Below, piece after piece: positions 45,587 to 56,056 of a stretch of DNA of 64,000 nt (its first letter is position 1; each line of letters opens with the position of its first letter). The DNA is taken from the NCBI RefSeq assembly GCF_001641265.1, contig NW_020167522.1, positions 1,364,001 through 1,428,000 of the forward strand, in the 5' to 3' direction. The translations under genes and the position numbers were made by a program. This DNA is from Pseudogymnoascus destructans (lineage: Eukaryota; Ascomycota; Leotiomycetes; Thelebolales; Thelebolaceae). Under the pieces are notes generated by a model, which worked only from the letters and a program-made list of their open reading frames with translations, did not search any database and was not told where the DNA came from.

Positions 45587-48500
45587 CTAAGCCCCCGCAA
45601 CCCTCCTGATGCTCTTTCTTGGCCCTTCACCAACCACCATTATGGAACCCTCCTGCTCAAGTAATCTTATGGTATCTGAAAACTCCGGAGCCTCAACCGG
45701 GATGCTACTTTCCTCGTTGAGTCTTTTCTGAACCTCGCTGTACCGAGCGGCTTGACCTTGCCTAACCATGTTGTCTAATAAGAGGAGCAGAGCATTCTTC
45801 AAATCAGCCCTTCTCCTCCTCTCACTAGCGCTTGTTCCCTCGGTGAGCAAGCTCATGTCAATAAGTCCAGTTCGTGCATCCGTAGCAGCCTGCTTCAGGG
45901 CCGATTTGATTAAACGGACAGCTTCGAGGACATCGTCGCGCGTGACTTCCGGTGAGAGACGCATCTTAGCATGGGCCTCAGAGAGACGGATCATTGATTC
46001 CAGCTGTCTTGTCGTCGCGGTGATGCGGCGTTCTGCGGAGCGGACATCTTCGCCCAGCTTGCGCATGTCGACGTAGGCCTTTACAAGCTCCTTTGAAGCC
46101 TCTTCAGTGATGCGTGGCTGGCATACGTTGCGGGCATAAGAAATGTAGGACGTGAGAAACTCGATTGGCTAGTTGTCTGTTAGTACAGTACAAAATAACT
46201 ACAGGATGTGACTTACAAGAATCTCCATATTCCCAGCACTTTGTGGCGTATCTTCCAAGTACATGCCGAGTAAATGCCTCGCTAGCCTCCTATCATTGGT
46301 CTCGTCGATTCGGTCAAGAATGAGATATACGAGATCAAAACGGGATAGAAGAGTAGGCGGGAGGTCGATATTTTGAGGGACAGGAAGATTGGGGTTATAC
46401 TTGCTACCGATAGGATTGGCAGAGGCAAGAATACTGGTTCTAGCGTTCAGTGTGGTGATGATGCCAGCCTTTGCGATGGAAACTGTCTGTTGCTCCATGA
46501 CTTCGTGCAGCACCGAGCGAGTAGACTCAGACATCTTGTCAAATTCGTCAATGCAGCAGACGCCTCCATCGGAGAGGACTAGAGCACCAGACTCGAGAAC
46601 AAGCTGCTTCGTCTCCTGGTCACGAGTGACATAGGCTGTCAAACCAACGGCAGAAGAGCCCTTTCCACTGGTGTAGACACCTCGAGGAGCGATTTGGTGT
46701 ACATATTTAAGAATTTGAGACTTGGACGTCGACGGATCGCCACACAGAAGGATATTGATATCGCCGCGGTATTTCGGGCTACCTCCTTTCTCGAACGATT
46801 TGTTTGTGCCACCGAAAAGTTGCAGAAGTATTCCCTTCTTTACATCATCCATCTCAAAAATACTTGGCGCAAGAGAGCGGGACAAAAGATCGTAAATGTC
46901 AGGTCTAGCAGCAGTGACCTTGATCTTTTCGATATCCTCGTCTGAAATTTTTCGCTTCCCCTCGACGTCACCATCTGCATTGGCATCGCCTTCAACAGTA
47001 GACACATCGATGCCCATGCGTTTCTTGTCTACCTTTTGGATGTGGAGGACATCCACGTAAGTCTTGAACACATTCTTTAGCGTGCGCTGTGCGGGGTTTA
47101 CCCGAACCGGATTGCATCGGAAGATACCAGTGATTTCGACTCGGTCACCAGCCTTGCAGAGATCAACGAGGTCATCGTATGCGCAGAGAGAAACGGAATG
47201 CGGCGTCTGACCAGCCGGGACCGAATCGGGGGTCTCTTGAAGCTTGATAACTTGCTTGTTACAAAAGTTTGACCTGTTGTGCACAATCTGCATCGAGTTT
47301 GGAGATTTACAGACTGTCCGAGGGCATTGAGTAGGCTCTGCAATCTTGCCACGCTCGATTTCTACCGTAACTGTATGGTTGCATGCTTGGCAACGGAAAA
47401 AGGCCTCTGCCATGTCAGGGATGATTGGTGTCGTGCGGATGACAAGACCTTTGATCGAGATCATCTTATCCATATCTAAAAGAGGTCAGCGGCAATCATC
47501 AGGTGAAAGTAGTCATAGACCTACCAGAGGGGTCGAGATCTCTGAGATTGATAGTGGATTCAATTCCAAAGAGGCGAACTTTATATTTTGCTTCGTCCAC
47601 CTCAGCTAAAATATCGCGTTTCTTTCTTAGTTGGGTTGGTTGCGTTGGTCCTGGCGTTAGCTCCATGTCACCTCTGTCAGAGCTTGGAATAGGCATGTCG
47701 GAGCTGGGAATCTGGTGCGTTTGGGATAGGCCGTTCGTGCTTTGAGACTCTGCGGCTCTCTCTCTCTTCACTTCTTCCTCTGCAAGCTGTACCATGATAT
47801 TGTGAACAACTTGATCCATCAATGGAATCATTTCTTGTGGATAGGCCTGGGTCTGATGATGAAGCTTGAGGGTAGGGGGGTATGCCTTGAGATCTTTAAA
47901 ATCAATGTGTAGACTGGAGTGGGCAAGCTCCAGGAGGTCTTTCATCTTGTCCATGTATACTTTCGATTCCGATGTTTCGTCCTCCTGAGTTTCTGCTACA
48001 GTCATGCCGTCCGCCCACATTCGATACTTCTTGGTGAAATTACGCAAGAAACCTTCGAATGTTTTTGAAGCATCAATGACGGAGATATTTGTGCCCCAGA
48101 CGGTGTTATAGATATTGCCGGAACCCCCTCCAAGAGCGTCGGCATCTGAAGTTGTAGGATCGTTATTTGAGAATGTCGGAGCATCTGACCCGTCAGGAAC
48201 ATTGCGGACGACATTCCCATTCTCATCGAGGAAAATACGCTTTCGAACTCCAGAAGCTGCGCTACGGTCGGGATTAATATCACCGCGGCTAGACCTATTC
48301 AAACCGGAGCTACTTGGCGGTATGGACTGCGTAGAGCGAAGAAAGAGTCCACTGCTCTCTGTTGGGGCATCGGATTGTTGGCGCAAATCTCGGCCAGGAC
48401 TAGACGTTGAAGCATATCGAATAGGAGACGAATCTAGTTCCGTTAGACAATGAGATCAAAACACATCAAAAACCACTCACCCCTCATTAGTTGTTCACTG

Positions 48501-48814
48501 GCCCGAGGGGTGCGGTCGCCATCTGTCATAGCAATATCTGGAGTTCCCCGACTGAAGCGACTGAAGGGGGAAGCGGCATCCTGTCGCCCAGCGACCGGTG
48601 AGGATTGGAAATTCATGGGCGATGATGACTTTGTCTGGAGTCTAGGAGTACCATGGCCACGGCTGGCCTGGGAGGAAGAGGCAGCTTCACCAAGCAATTG
48701 CGCGGCAGACGGGTCTGGAGGGCTACTGAGAGGGGCCTGGGAAGTCCGTTGTGATGAGCGTTTCGGAGTTCCAGAGGCGGAGGCCTTTTGTCGTCGTTTT
48801 GCGGGTGACGACAT
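45587..48814 (-). CDS. MCM4: DNA replication licensing helicase subunit Mcm4
   Basis: Exons 48814–48481, 48433–47525, 47475–46217 and 46168–45587 encode 1027 residues. Mcm4 is one of six subunits of the MCM2–7 helicase loaded at origins in G1. The N-terminal 200 residues are Ser/Pro-rich with several SP/TP sites, the tail that in this family is phosphorylated by DDK and CDK. The zinc finger is CQACNHTVTVEI … CPRTVCKSPN near residue 445. The AAA+ core has Walker A GDPSTSKSQILKYV near 660, Walker B CCIDEFDKM and the arginine-finger motif LLSRFDLVYL. The C-terminus is a winged helix (VQKRLNEESSIPVEAPEF). The length is slightly above the yeast protein owing to the tail. It is divergent from RET3 across a 339-bp shared promoter. 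Confidence 0.95.
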
Positions 48815-49153
48815 TGCGATAATTACTTTTGTTTATATCGGCGTTGTTGCCAATGAAAAGAGTCCTGTGTCGATGTTTGGAGATGAACTGGAGTCGAGGC
48901 CAAGGAGTGATGGGGGGAAATAAGACGCGTCGCGAAAAGGGTCGCGTTTGGACGCGTAGAGAGCTTGCATTAGCGCTCCCCAAACGAGCCTATGGTGGAT
49001 CCATCCATTTGTAGCTTAGCGTACCTTTGACGGTGCCAGATTACAGAAACACGGGCCTCAACTGCCCAAAGAGCCGCAATACCAAGCTGCCAGCTGCTAT
49101 AACGCCTCACTCGCCCTGTTTTTTACTTCTGGCTTCGCAAAACCTCTGACACG
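48815..49153. promoter_or_regulatory. Bidirectional MCM4/RET3 promoter with two MCB boxes and an SCB-like site
   Basis: ACGCGT occurs at 48925–48930 and 48952–48957, about 110–145 bp upstream of the MCM4 start. CGCGAAA, an SCB-type sequence, lies at 48931–48937 between them. In fungi, MBF and SBF bind such sites to switch on replication genes at G1/S. The clustering is far above chance for six-base GC palindromes. The boxes lie nearer MCM4, whereas RET3 is a housekeeping gene. Confidence 0.65.
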
Positions 49154-49881
49154 ATGGCGCCCAATATGTCTCTCTTTTCTGTCCAGGCGATAATTATCCT
49201 CGGGACCGAGGACGGAAACCGCATTTTCGCCAAGTACTTCAATGCCCCTCATCCAACCGCAGCTTCACATGGCCAATGTGCGTAATCCGATAGACTGCTC
49301 TCCAGAGCATCTTATAACCAACTTGCGAAACGTTTTCTAATTATATCACAGCTGTGTCGCCGTCGACCAATCCATACCCGGACGTGAAGGCCCAAAAAGC
49401 ATTCGAGAAGGGCCTCCTGGAGAAGACAGCTAAGCAGACAGCCGATATCATATTATACGACAATAGAATAGTCTTGTACAAGTGCGAGTCGGATATTATG
49501 ATGTACGTAGTGGGAGGAATGGAGGAGAATGAGATCATGCTCTACAATGTCGTCTTGGCCCTCCGCGACTCACTACACTTGCTATTCAAGTATGAATCCC
49601 CACCTACCCCTCGCGTGTCCCCAGCTAACTCCCCCAGGCAATCTGTCGACAAGCGTACAATCATCGAGAACTACGACCTGGTGTCCCTCGCGATCGATGA
49701 GATTGTTGACGACGGAATCATCCTCGAGACCGATCCCCTTATCATCACGACCCGTGTCAGCAGGGCGCCGGCGCAAGACGTCGCGCAGTTGAAGGGCATT
49801 GATCTCAGCGAGCAGGGCATGAATAACCTGGCACAGTTCGGAAAGGCTAAGCTGGGGGATTGGTTAAGGCAAGGCCTGTAA
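49154..49881 (+). CDS. RET3: Coatomer (COPI) zeta subunit
   Basis: Exons 49154–49277, 49352–49589 and 49638–49881 encode 201 residues. Zeta-COP is a small longin-fold subunit of the F-subcomplex of coatomer, which coats Golgi-to-ER vesicles. The N-terminus (MAPNMSLFSVQAIIILGTED) and the middle (DIILYDNRIVLYKCESDIMM) match the family, and the C-terminal helices contain IIENYDLVSLAIDEIVDDG. The second intron (49590–49637, GTATGA…CCCCAG with GCTAAC) is 48 nt, a multiple of three, and has no stop. If retained it would insert 16 residues between FK and QSVDK, where the family has none. Splicing is therefore favoured. Confidence 0.93.
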
Positions 49882-50337
49882 TGGGTGTCAAGATGCGAAC
49901 ATGATTTCAGATGAAAGGTGAACCTCGGTACAACTGGCCGTATTGCAGCATAGAGAGTGCCATAGACGATAGCGCATGAGAGCTCTATCACGACCATGGA
50001 GCCAGACTGGAAAATGGGGGCGTTTTGGTGGAATTTAAGACTCGATACCGTATCTTTGATGGCCCCAGTTAAGAAGCCGATGGTGTGAAACGTGATAATG
50101 TTGGATTTTGCTCATGGTTTTAATTCCAGGCAGGCCTGTAGTTAGACAGTGGCTAACATTGCAATTCTGTAAACTTGGCTCTCAATTATATTTGAGGGGT
50201 GATATCATCTATAAATATTCAAAACGCCAGCACCCATAGGTGTAAATGAGGCTTCCTAAAAACAAGAATATGAGCCGCATGTAATCAACGCCGTATCCTC
50301 CATCATGTCCATGCGAGCATCTTCAGATGTATTATAA
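49882..50337. other. Convergent 3' region between RET3 and SUA5
   Basis: About 456 bp with no gene or RNA recognised. It is AT-rich toward the SUA5 stop and presumably holds both 3' untranslated regions. Confidence 0.5.
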
Positions 50338-51942
50338 TCAATAAATATGTTTCGTTATGCCGTCATCGCTGTGCCCCCGTCGCTCCGACGCAGCTTTCCT
50401 CGCCCGATTCATAACCGCCGCTGCGATACCGCCGCCATCTTCTTCGATCCCTTCAACAAAGATAACATCCACGCCGCGCTTGTCCATCTCCCTGAGCGCC
50501 GCAAACAATCCACTTGCTATGGTTTGGGTATCGCGGCCGAGATGAAAGTCGACAAGTTTGATACAGAAAGAGTTTGCACCATCGCAGTTAAAGAGATTGG
50601 CTGTGGAGTAGTCCAATTCCGCCAAACCATCGATTGTGGCCGTCTCGTTCCTACAGTGCTCTAGAACTTTGGTGGCTTCTCCACTCGAATTTCTTTCCCA
50701 ACCTAGCCATTTATTCCAGTGCTTGGTACGTAGTATGCCAACGTTGAGATTAGTGGATGGAGCCTCTGCAATGAGTTCAACTTTTCCTAGCTCCTGTTTG
50801 CCACCGGCTCTCTTTCTGTGGTCGAGATGAAGAAACTTCATGCCGGGTGTTGATTGTGGAGTTGGGGAAAACCCGTCTTCGCACAATATAACGGTGGCGT
50901 TCGGGCTATAATGTTTATACTTCATACCAGGAGCACGGGGCGCAGACCCTCCGATTTCACTCTCATCTTTATAGCCTTTTTGCACGTTCTCCCAACCAGA
51001 ACACTCCCTGATATCATCGATGCCGACTCCGCCGGGGCGAAGAATAAGTGGTGGATCTCGAAGCCCATCAATGACTGTGCTCTCGACACCAATATTGCAA
51101 GGCCCACCATCCAAGATATACTGGATCTTCCCGTTCAAGTCGTGTAATACGTGCTTCGCAGTAGTCGGGGACGGCTTCGTCGACGAGTTTGCTGATGGAG
51201 CTGCGACCGGGACGCCAGATAACTTGATCAGGGTCCGCGCAAGAGCAGAATCGGGCATACGTAGGCCAACCGTGTCCAGTCCAGCAGTGACTTCGGGGGC
51301 GAGGTAATTCGGCGGTTTCGGGAAAAGTAGAGTGAGCGGACCGGGCCAGAACTTATTTACCAGCTCGTTGTAGCGAGCCACATAAAGGCTCGTCTCTCGT
51401 GATATTGTCAAGCCCTTCGCCATCTCTGTGTACATGTCGAGGTCGGATATATGGACAATTAGAGGATTATCTGACGGCCTGCCTTTCGCTTTGTATATCC
51501 CTTGAACTGCTCTGCTGTCTCTTGCGTTTGCGCCCAGGCCGTATACTGTTTCTGTTGGGAAGGCAACTGGATAATTACCATCACGTATAGCCTTTGCCGC
51601 AGTCTCCATGTGCCGCATGGTCTCGGAGTTGTCGCTATCCACTGTCCATGTTTTGAGACTTGATCTTATATTGGCCGTCTGTAGAAACTCCCCGAATTTA
51701 TGCGGGCCGACCTTGAGAACCTTTGTCTCTCCACACCCAACTGGTTTGTCACTTGGTTCACTTTGCACGCGGTTTATTGAGCTTCCACTTGAGGCAGACT
51801 CGCTTTGGTGAGATCGATCCATGGTGGCTTGAGAATGCATTGCACTGTGATGGCGAAGGGAATATGTGATTTGCGTTCTTGAGCGAAAGTATATACTCGA
51901 TGAATTTGACAATAGGTACCTGTGCGGCCAGAGGTTGAGCAT
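50338..51942 (-). CDS. SUA5: Threonylcarbamoyl-AMP synthase (YrdC/Sua5 family)
   Basis: A single exon of 534 residues. Sua5 makes threonylcarbamoyl-AMP from threonine, bicarbonate and ATP, the first step of t6A37 tRNA modification. The YrdC domain (about residues 105–320) has PVAFPTETVYGLGANA, YKAKGRPSDNPLIVHI, FWPGPLTLLFP, VGLRMPDS and GVPVAAPSANSSTKPSPT. The linker GGSAPRAPGMKYKHYSP and the C-terminal Sua5 domain follow, ending near FVEGIEEDGGGIAAAVMNRA. The first 35 residues are basic and Ser/Tyr-rich without acids (MLNLWPHRYLLSNSSSIYFR), like a mitochondrial presequence. Internal Met codons follow at about positions 35 and 41. Alternative starts could give mitochondrial and cytosolic forms, as known for Sua5 in other eukaryotes. 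Confidence 0.92.
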   Translation of the reverse strand: MLNLWPHRYLLSNSSSIYFRSRTQITYSLRHHSAMHSQATMDRSHQSESASSGSSINRVQSEPSDKPVGCGETKVLKVGPHKFGEFLQTANIRSSLKTWTVDSDNSETMRHMETAAKAIRDGNYPVAFPTETVYGLGANARDSRAVQGIYKAKGRPSDNPLIVHISDLDMYTEMAKGLTISRETSLYVARYNELVNKFWPGPLTLLFPKPPNYLAPEVTAGLDTVGLRMPDSALARTLIKLSGVPVAAPSANSSTKPSPTTAKHVLHDLNGKIQYILDGGPCNIGVESTVIDGLRDPPLILRPGGVGIDDIRECSGWENVQKGYKDESEIGGSAPRAPGMKYKHYSPNATVILCEDGFSPTPQSTPGMKFLHLDHRKRAGGKQELGKVELIAEAPSTNLNVGILRTKHWNKWLGWERNSSGEATKVLEHCRNETATIDGLAELDYSTANLFNCDGANSFCIKLVDFHLGRDTQTIASGLFAALREMDKRGVDVIFVEGIEEDGGGIAAAVMNRARKAASERRGHSDDGITKHIY

Positions 51943-52350
51943 CTAGGGATTAGTGCCCGGTCCACGGATTCGAAGGGCAAAGACAGTCGCAGCAGTGAGC
52001 ATCTTTCGTCTTGTACTGTAACTTTCGGATAACTTCAAGCAAACTAAGAGGCGGGGTTCTGAGAGTGCTGTATTGGGCTCCAATGACGCGTTGTTGACTC
52101 AAAATTATAATTTTCTAGGTGGGGCGAGGCTGTAGCTTGGCGAGGCTGACAGTTGTCAATGTTCATAAGCTGCCTGAACGGCTCAAAGTCCAGGGACCCT
52201 CGCAACAGGAGCTCGGAGAAACTCGTCATCGCTTTCAGAGTTTACAGCAATTATGAATAAAATATAGGCTATTGATAATCTTGGGTTGGATTATCATACT
52301 ACAGCTGTTGTATTGGCGAGTTTCTTACGAATTGGGCAAAAGAAGGGAAT
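51943..52350. other. SUA5 upstream region up to the hAT insertion
   Basis: No gene is seen. This is the SUA5 promoter side. It ends at ATCACATG (52351–52358), the left target duplication of a hAT element. Confidence 0.5.
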
Positions 52351-52556
52351 ATCACATGTAGGCTGCGCACTACTCGCTCAATACTCAGCTCACTCGCTCA
52401 GTGGGTTACTCAGCTGGGTGAGTAGCTGAACCTTTTACTCGACTCAGTGAGTGACGTCAATACTCAGTTACTCTGTAAAAACCCAGTGAGTACTCGGCTA
52501 TCACGTGTAAGATTTATGCATCATGTGAACAGTCCCTCATATGATTAATATGTAAT

Positions 52557-53465
52557 TGTCATACTGACATTCGTTGCACTCAGTTTGCTATCAAACTCAA
52601 GAGCAAACTTAGAAATCTCCTCCTCAAACCTACAAGTCACTATACATATTTTGGCTTGTCACACCAACAACTAGAGCAATACTACTCAACGATTGCTACA
52701 ACCCTCTATGATTCATTACACGTCATTGCTCCTTACTTACTGGGCCGATATGACCACATAGCATATCTCTACAACCCTCTATGATTCATTACATGACATC
52801 ACTCCTTAGTTACTGGGCTAATACTACACATGACATATCTCTATCAACTAGAGGCCTAGGAACATGAACGATAGCTCCAAAAGCTTCTACAACCGTCTAT
52901 GATTCATTACACGTCATCGCTCTTTAGTTACCCACAAGATTGGTTAAGTTATGACATAATTTGTCTATAGGGGTACTCTGACCTTGGACCTCCTTTCACT
53001 TCCTATAGGCTAGGAACCTAGGAGATGGTTCTATGGGATTCTCTTACATCGACTACAGTTACCAAGCCTGATTAGTCATGGAAAGTCTTGGAAAATGAGA
53101 GAACTACACTCCTTTAGCATAAATAGGATTGCCCTTTCCTTAAGAAAGGGCAAGCAGACAATACAGTAAATCGACTATAACATACTTCCACGTCTTTTCC
53201 AAGCTTCCAAGCATTCATCTTGTTACTCCTTGTTTCTGAAAAGTCAGTGAGGTGTTAACCTCTGACTTACCCTTGAGTTCCCAGACTCAACATTTGTTGC
53301 AACTTGTCTGAACCACTTCACTACATCACACACCTGATTGCTGCATTGTGGAATAGTCTAAGCTACAACCCTTTAGCTCTGTTTCCTAAGACAGTGTGTT
53401 GTCTTAGTAAATTCATCCCTTCCTTGCGTGGCTAGATTCTCACATCTGGTGCACCCACCATTACA
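52557..53465. repeat. LTR family A, copy A5 (solo LTR)
   Basis: A 909-bp copy with ends TGTCATACTGAC and CACCCACCATTACA and the 5-bp duplication GTAAT (52552–52556 and 53466–53470). The duplicated GTAAT is the very start of an LTR-C copy (TGTAATGCTGATTC), so A5 landed in an older LTR inside the hAT element. Confidence 0.88.
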
Positions 53466-53698
53466 GTAATGCTGATTCTAAACAATAGAAGACACAGAGG
53501 TTTCTTGCGTAAGGTTGACTTGACAGAGGAGGCAGGGGATTAGACACAAAGGCTTTCCAAGTAACACGTTACAGTATTGTAAAGAATGCTATATTGAGTT
53601 GAGCACGAATGTAAGGACACAGGGCACCCAGCTCACAGTAATAGCATATGAGAGTGCGAGTCGGAGGCTAAACGGATGCTATCCTATAGGTCTACTAA
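53466..53698 (-). repeat. LTR family C piece joined to a family D piece
   Basis: 53466–53608 continues the LTR-C copy that A5 interrupted (start TGTAAT at 52551). At 53609 it switches to the family D sequence TGTAAGGACACAGGGCACCC, which stops near 53698. The joints have no target duplications, so they look like deletion or recombination points. Confidence 0.5.
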
Positions 53699-54343
53699 TC
53701 ACGAAGCCAAACAAGAGCACAAGAACATAGCTCAGACCATGGCAAAGGTTTGGGAGTTTCTGCAGGATGAAATCACGCTCTCGCAAGCAAAAATGGAACA
53801 TTTCGCGAACAAGAAAAGGAAACCTGCACCACGCTATCAAGTGGGAGACAGAGTATGGCTTTCAACTCGAAATATAAAGACACAGAGGCCATCAAAGAAG
53901 CTAGACCACAAGCAAGTGGGACCTTTTGAAATTCTAGAGCGAATTGGGCAAGTTGCATATCGGCTCAAACTTCCAAACAGCATGAAGATTCATCCAGTAT
54001 TTCATGCCAATCTATTAAGACTTGACTCGAATGATGCAATCGAAGGGCAGCAACAGGAGCCAGAGCCTCCAGTCATTGTCAATGGCGAAGAGGAGTGGGA
54101 AGTGGACGAAATCCTCGACTCAAAAGTTATTCGAAAGAAGCTTTTCTACAAGGCAGCTTGGAAGAACTATCCACCGGATGAGACATGGTATACTGCAGAG
54201 AGCTTTGAAAATTCTCCAGAAGTTACCCAAGCATATCACAGAAAATACCCTCAGAAACCAAAATGAGAGCTGGAGACAATTGTTTTTTTTTGAAAATGGG
54301 ATTTCTTGATCAGGAGATCAACTCTGGAGTTGGGGGGGGGTAG
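53699..54343 (+). mobile_element. 3' end of a Ty3/gypsy chromovirus (integrase tail, chromodomain, PPT)
   Basis: The open frame to the TGA at 54264–54266 encodes the integrase C-terminal domain (YQVGDRVWLSTRNIKTQRPS, YRLKLPNSMKIHPVFHANLL) and a chromodomain (EEWEVDEILDSKVIRKKLFY … AAWKNYPPDETWYTAESF). Downstream, a polypurine tract with nine G (54332–54340) precedes TGTTACGATATC at 54344, where its 3' LTR would begin. It is a different family from the chromovirus at 27258–30860. The 5' part is absent. Confidence 0.85.
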
Positions 54344-54484
54344 TGTTACGATATCAAGTGCGCCTTGCAGCTCGAGTGGGGGTTCAGGGGTGTGGGGAGC
54401 TTTCCGGGGTTGGAGCGAAGTTTTCAGTTGTGGAGTGAATTCATAATACCCAACTGGCGCCCTATGCCTTGGTGAACTGTGACA

Positions 54485-55737
54485 ATGGTGAGGTGTTGCA
54501 TAGGGTATTCGGGTACGGGTAGTGGGTGTAGAAATCCTTGTTGCTTAGTGACATTGGTGTGAGAAAGCCGGCATGTCACGCAGTTTCGTACATACCGCAA
54601 ACAGTCCGCTTCCATCCCGACCCAATGATACTTTGGGGCGAGCAATTGGTAGGTTTTCCTGCCACTTGGATGTGCTGACGACACTTGATCGTGCGCTTCC
54701 CGGATCAGTTTCATACATAGGTCAGTGTGGCGATTCACACATAGGCGGCCTTTGTACAGGAGGAGCTGGTCATTCATCACGAATCCGTCCGGTAGGGGTT
54801 GTTTCGCGTGAGTCTCGGTGAACGACTTCCGATTGTCCGCACATAGCGCCTCTATTAAATTGAAGGGCACCTGGGGCTTGGGGGTGTCCATCGAATTAAT
54901 GGATGCTATGTAGCTCTCGGCGAGTTCGGTGCTGATTCGGGGGTGTAGGCGGCTTGGACCTAACAATACCCTCGCCCTACTATCAAGTTTGACTTTCTGC
55001 TGCGTTACCAAGTCCTGGTCTCTTCGGCTCAGAATATCAGCCTTCTGGTTATTTTTGCCCGCGGTGTACGTAATGCAGAAGTTGAAGTCAGAGAGTAGCT
55101 CCATCCATCGAACCTGCTTCGCGGTGAGAACCTTGGTAGACATGAAATATTCCAGCGAACGGTGGTCAGTGTACACGTCAACTCGGTGGCGCACCGAAGC
55201 CAACTCGGGCCTCCATTTTCCGAAGGCCTTTACTATTGCGAATAGTTCCTTGTCGTGGATCTCCAAATTGATCTCATGTCCGAATAGGACATGACTGTAG
55301 AAGCTTACGGGGTACCACCGCTTGTCAGGGTGTTCTTGAGAGAGGATACCAGCTACGACTCCATCGGAGGAATCTGTCTCCAGCTTCGTAGGCAATTCGG
55401 GGTTGAAGTGGTGAAGTGCCTGTACTGCTAGGAGTTGCCAGCGCAATTCCTCAAAAGCAGCCTCGCATTCGTCTGTCCATCGGAACGGCTCCGAGGGACT
55501 AGTGATGGTGGTGAGGGGCTTTGCTATTTTGCCAAAGTTGCGAATGAATTGTCTATAGAAGCCACAGAATCCCAGGTAGGACTTCACACCCGTAACAGTG
55601 GTCGGTTGGATCCAGTTACGAAGGGGTTCAATTGTGTCAGGGTCCGCTTCGACACCGGAGGTAGTGAGAACATAACCCAAGTATTTTGTCCTGGTGACGT
55701 TGAACTCGCATTTATTCAAATCGGCTTGGAATCCAGC
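54485..55737 (-). mobile_element. Ty3/gypsy fragment: late RT, RNase H, integrase zinc finger
   Basis: A single open frame on the minus strand covers the end of reverse transcriptase (KTKYLG-type region: TRTKYLGYVLTTSGVEADPD), RNase H (LETDSSDGVVAGILSQEH, YTDHRSLEYFMSTKVLTAKQ) and the zinc finger (HTDLCMKLIREAHDQ … CVTCRLSHTNV). It is the same family as 28445–29640 but lacks that copy's 1-base deletion, its roughly 15-base deletion and its larger gap. It is sharply cut at both sides, and at 55737 it abuts the H3-like fragment. Confidence 0.85.
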
Positions 55738-56056
55738 TCCATTCCAGCATCTTGTTAGGGAAATCACAGAAGACTTCAAGTCCAATCTTTGCTTCCAGCA
55801 ATCTGCTATCCTAGTTCTTCAGGAAGCTGCTGAATGCTTCCTCATTCGAGAATTTGAGAATATGATGTTTAAACATAGTGACAGGGACATACTAACAGTT
55901 ATAGTGGCAAACCTCATCGCTATTCATGCGAAGAGAGTGACAATTCAGACAAAGGATATGATATTGGTTCGGCGTTTGCAGGATATGATGTTTAATCATG
56001 GAGCTGTGGGCTTAATCGATGGAGATGTCTCTCATCCAGGAATGAAGGTCAGATGA
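55738..56056 (+). pseudogene. Histone H3-family fragment inside the hAT element
   Basis: The frame encodes PFQHLVREITEDFKSNLCFQ, then QSAILVLQEAAECFLIREFE, then after an insert NLIAIHAKRVTIQTKDMILV and RRLQDMM, ending at a TGA near 56056. This follows the H3 histone fold through helices 1, 2 and 3. The loop between helices 1 and 2 has ordinary H3 length, so it does not look like a centromeric H3. About 15 extra residues interrupt the end of helix 2. Their DNA contains a canonical branch site TACTAAC followed by TATAG and a GT upstream, so it is probably an unspliced intron, although exact splicing would not restore the frame. The N-terminal tail is missing. It is non-functional as it stands. 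Confidence 0.7.

Noticed and set aside
52366..52505. Short ACTCAG repeats considered as a CRISPR-like or satellite array
   Set aside because: Spacing is irregular and the motifs belong to the subterminal region of the hAT element. The same pattern recurs at the other end.
55738..56056. Centromeric H3 (CenH3) as the identity of the histone fragment
   Set aside because: The loop between helices 1 and 2 has ordinary H3 length. CenH3 proteins are longer there. The extra residues lie at the end of helix 2 and look like an intron.
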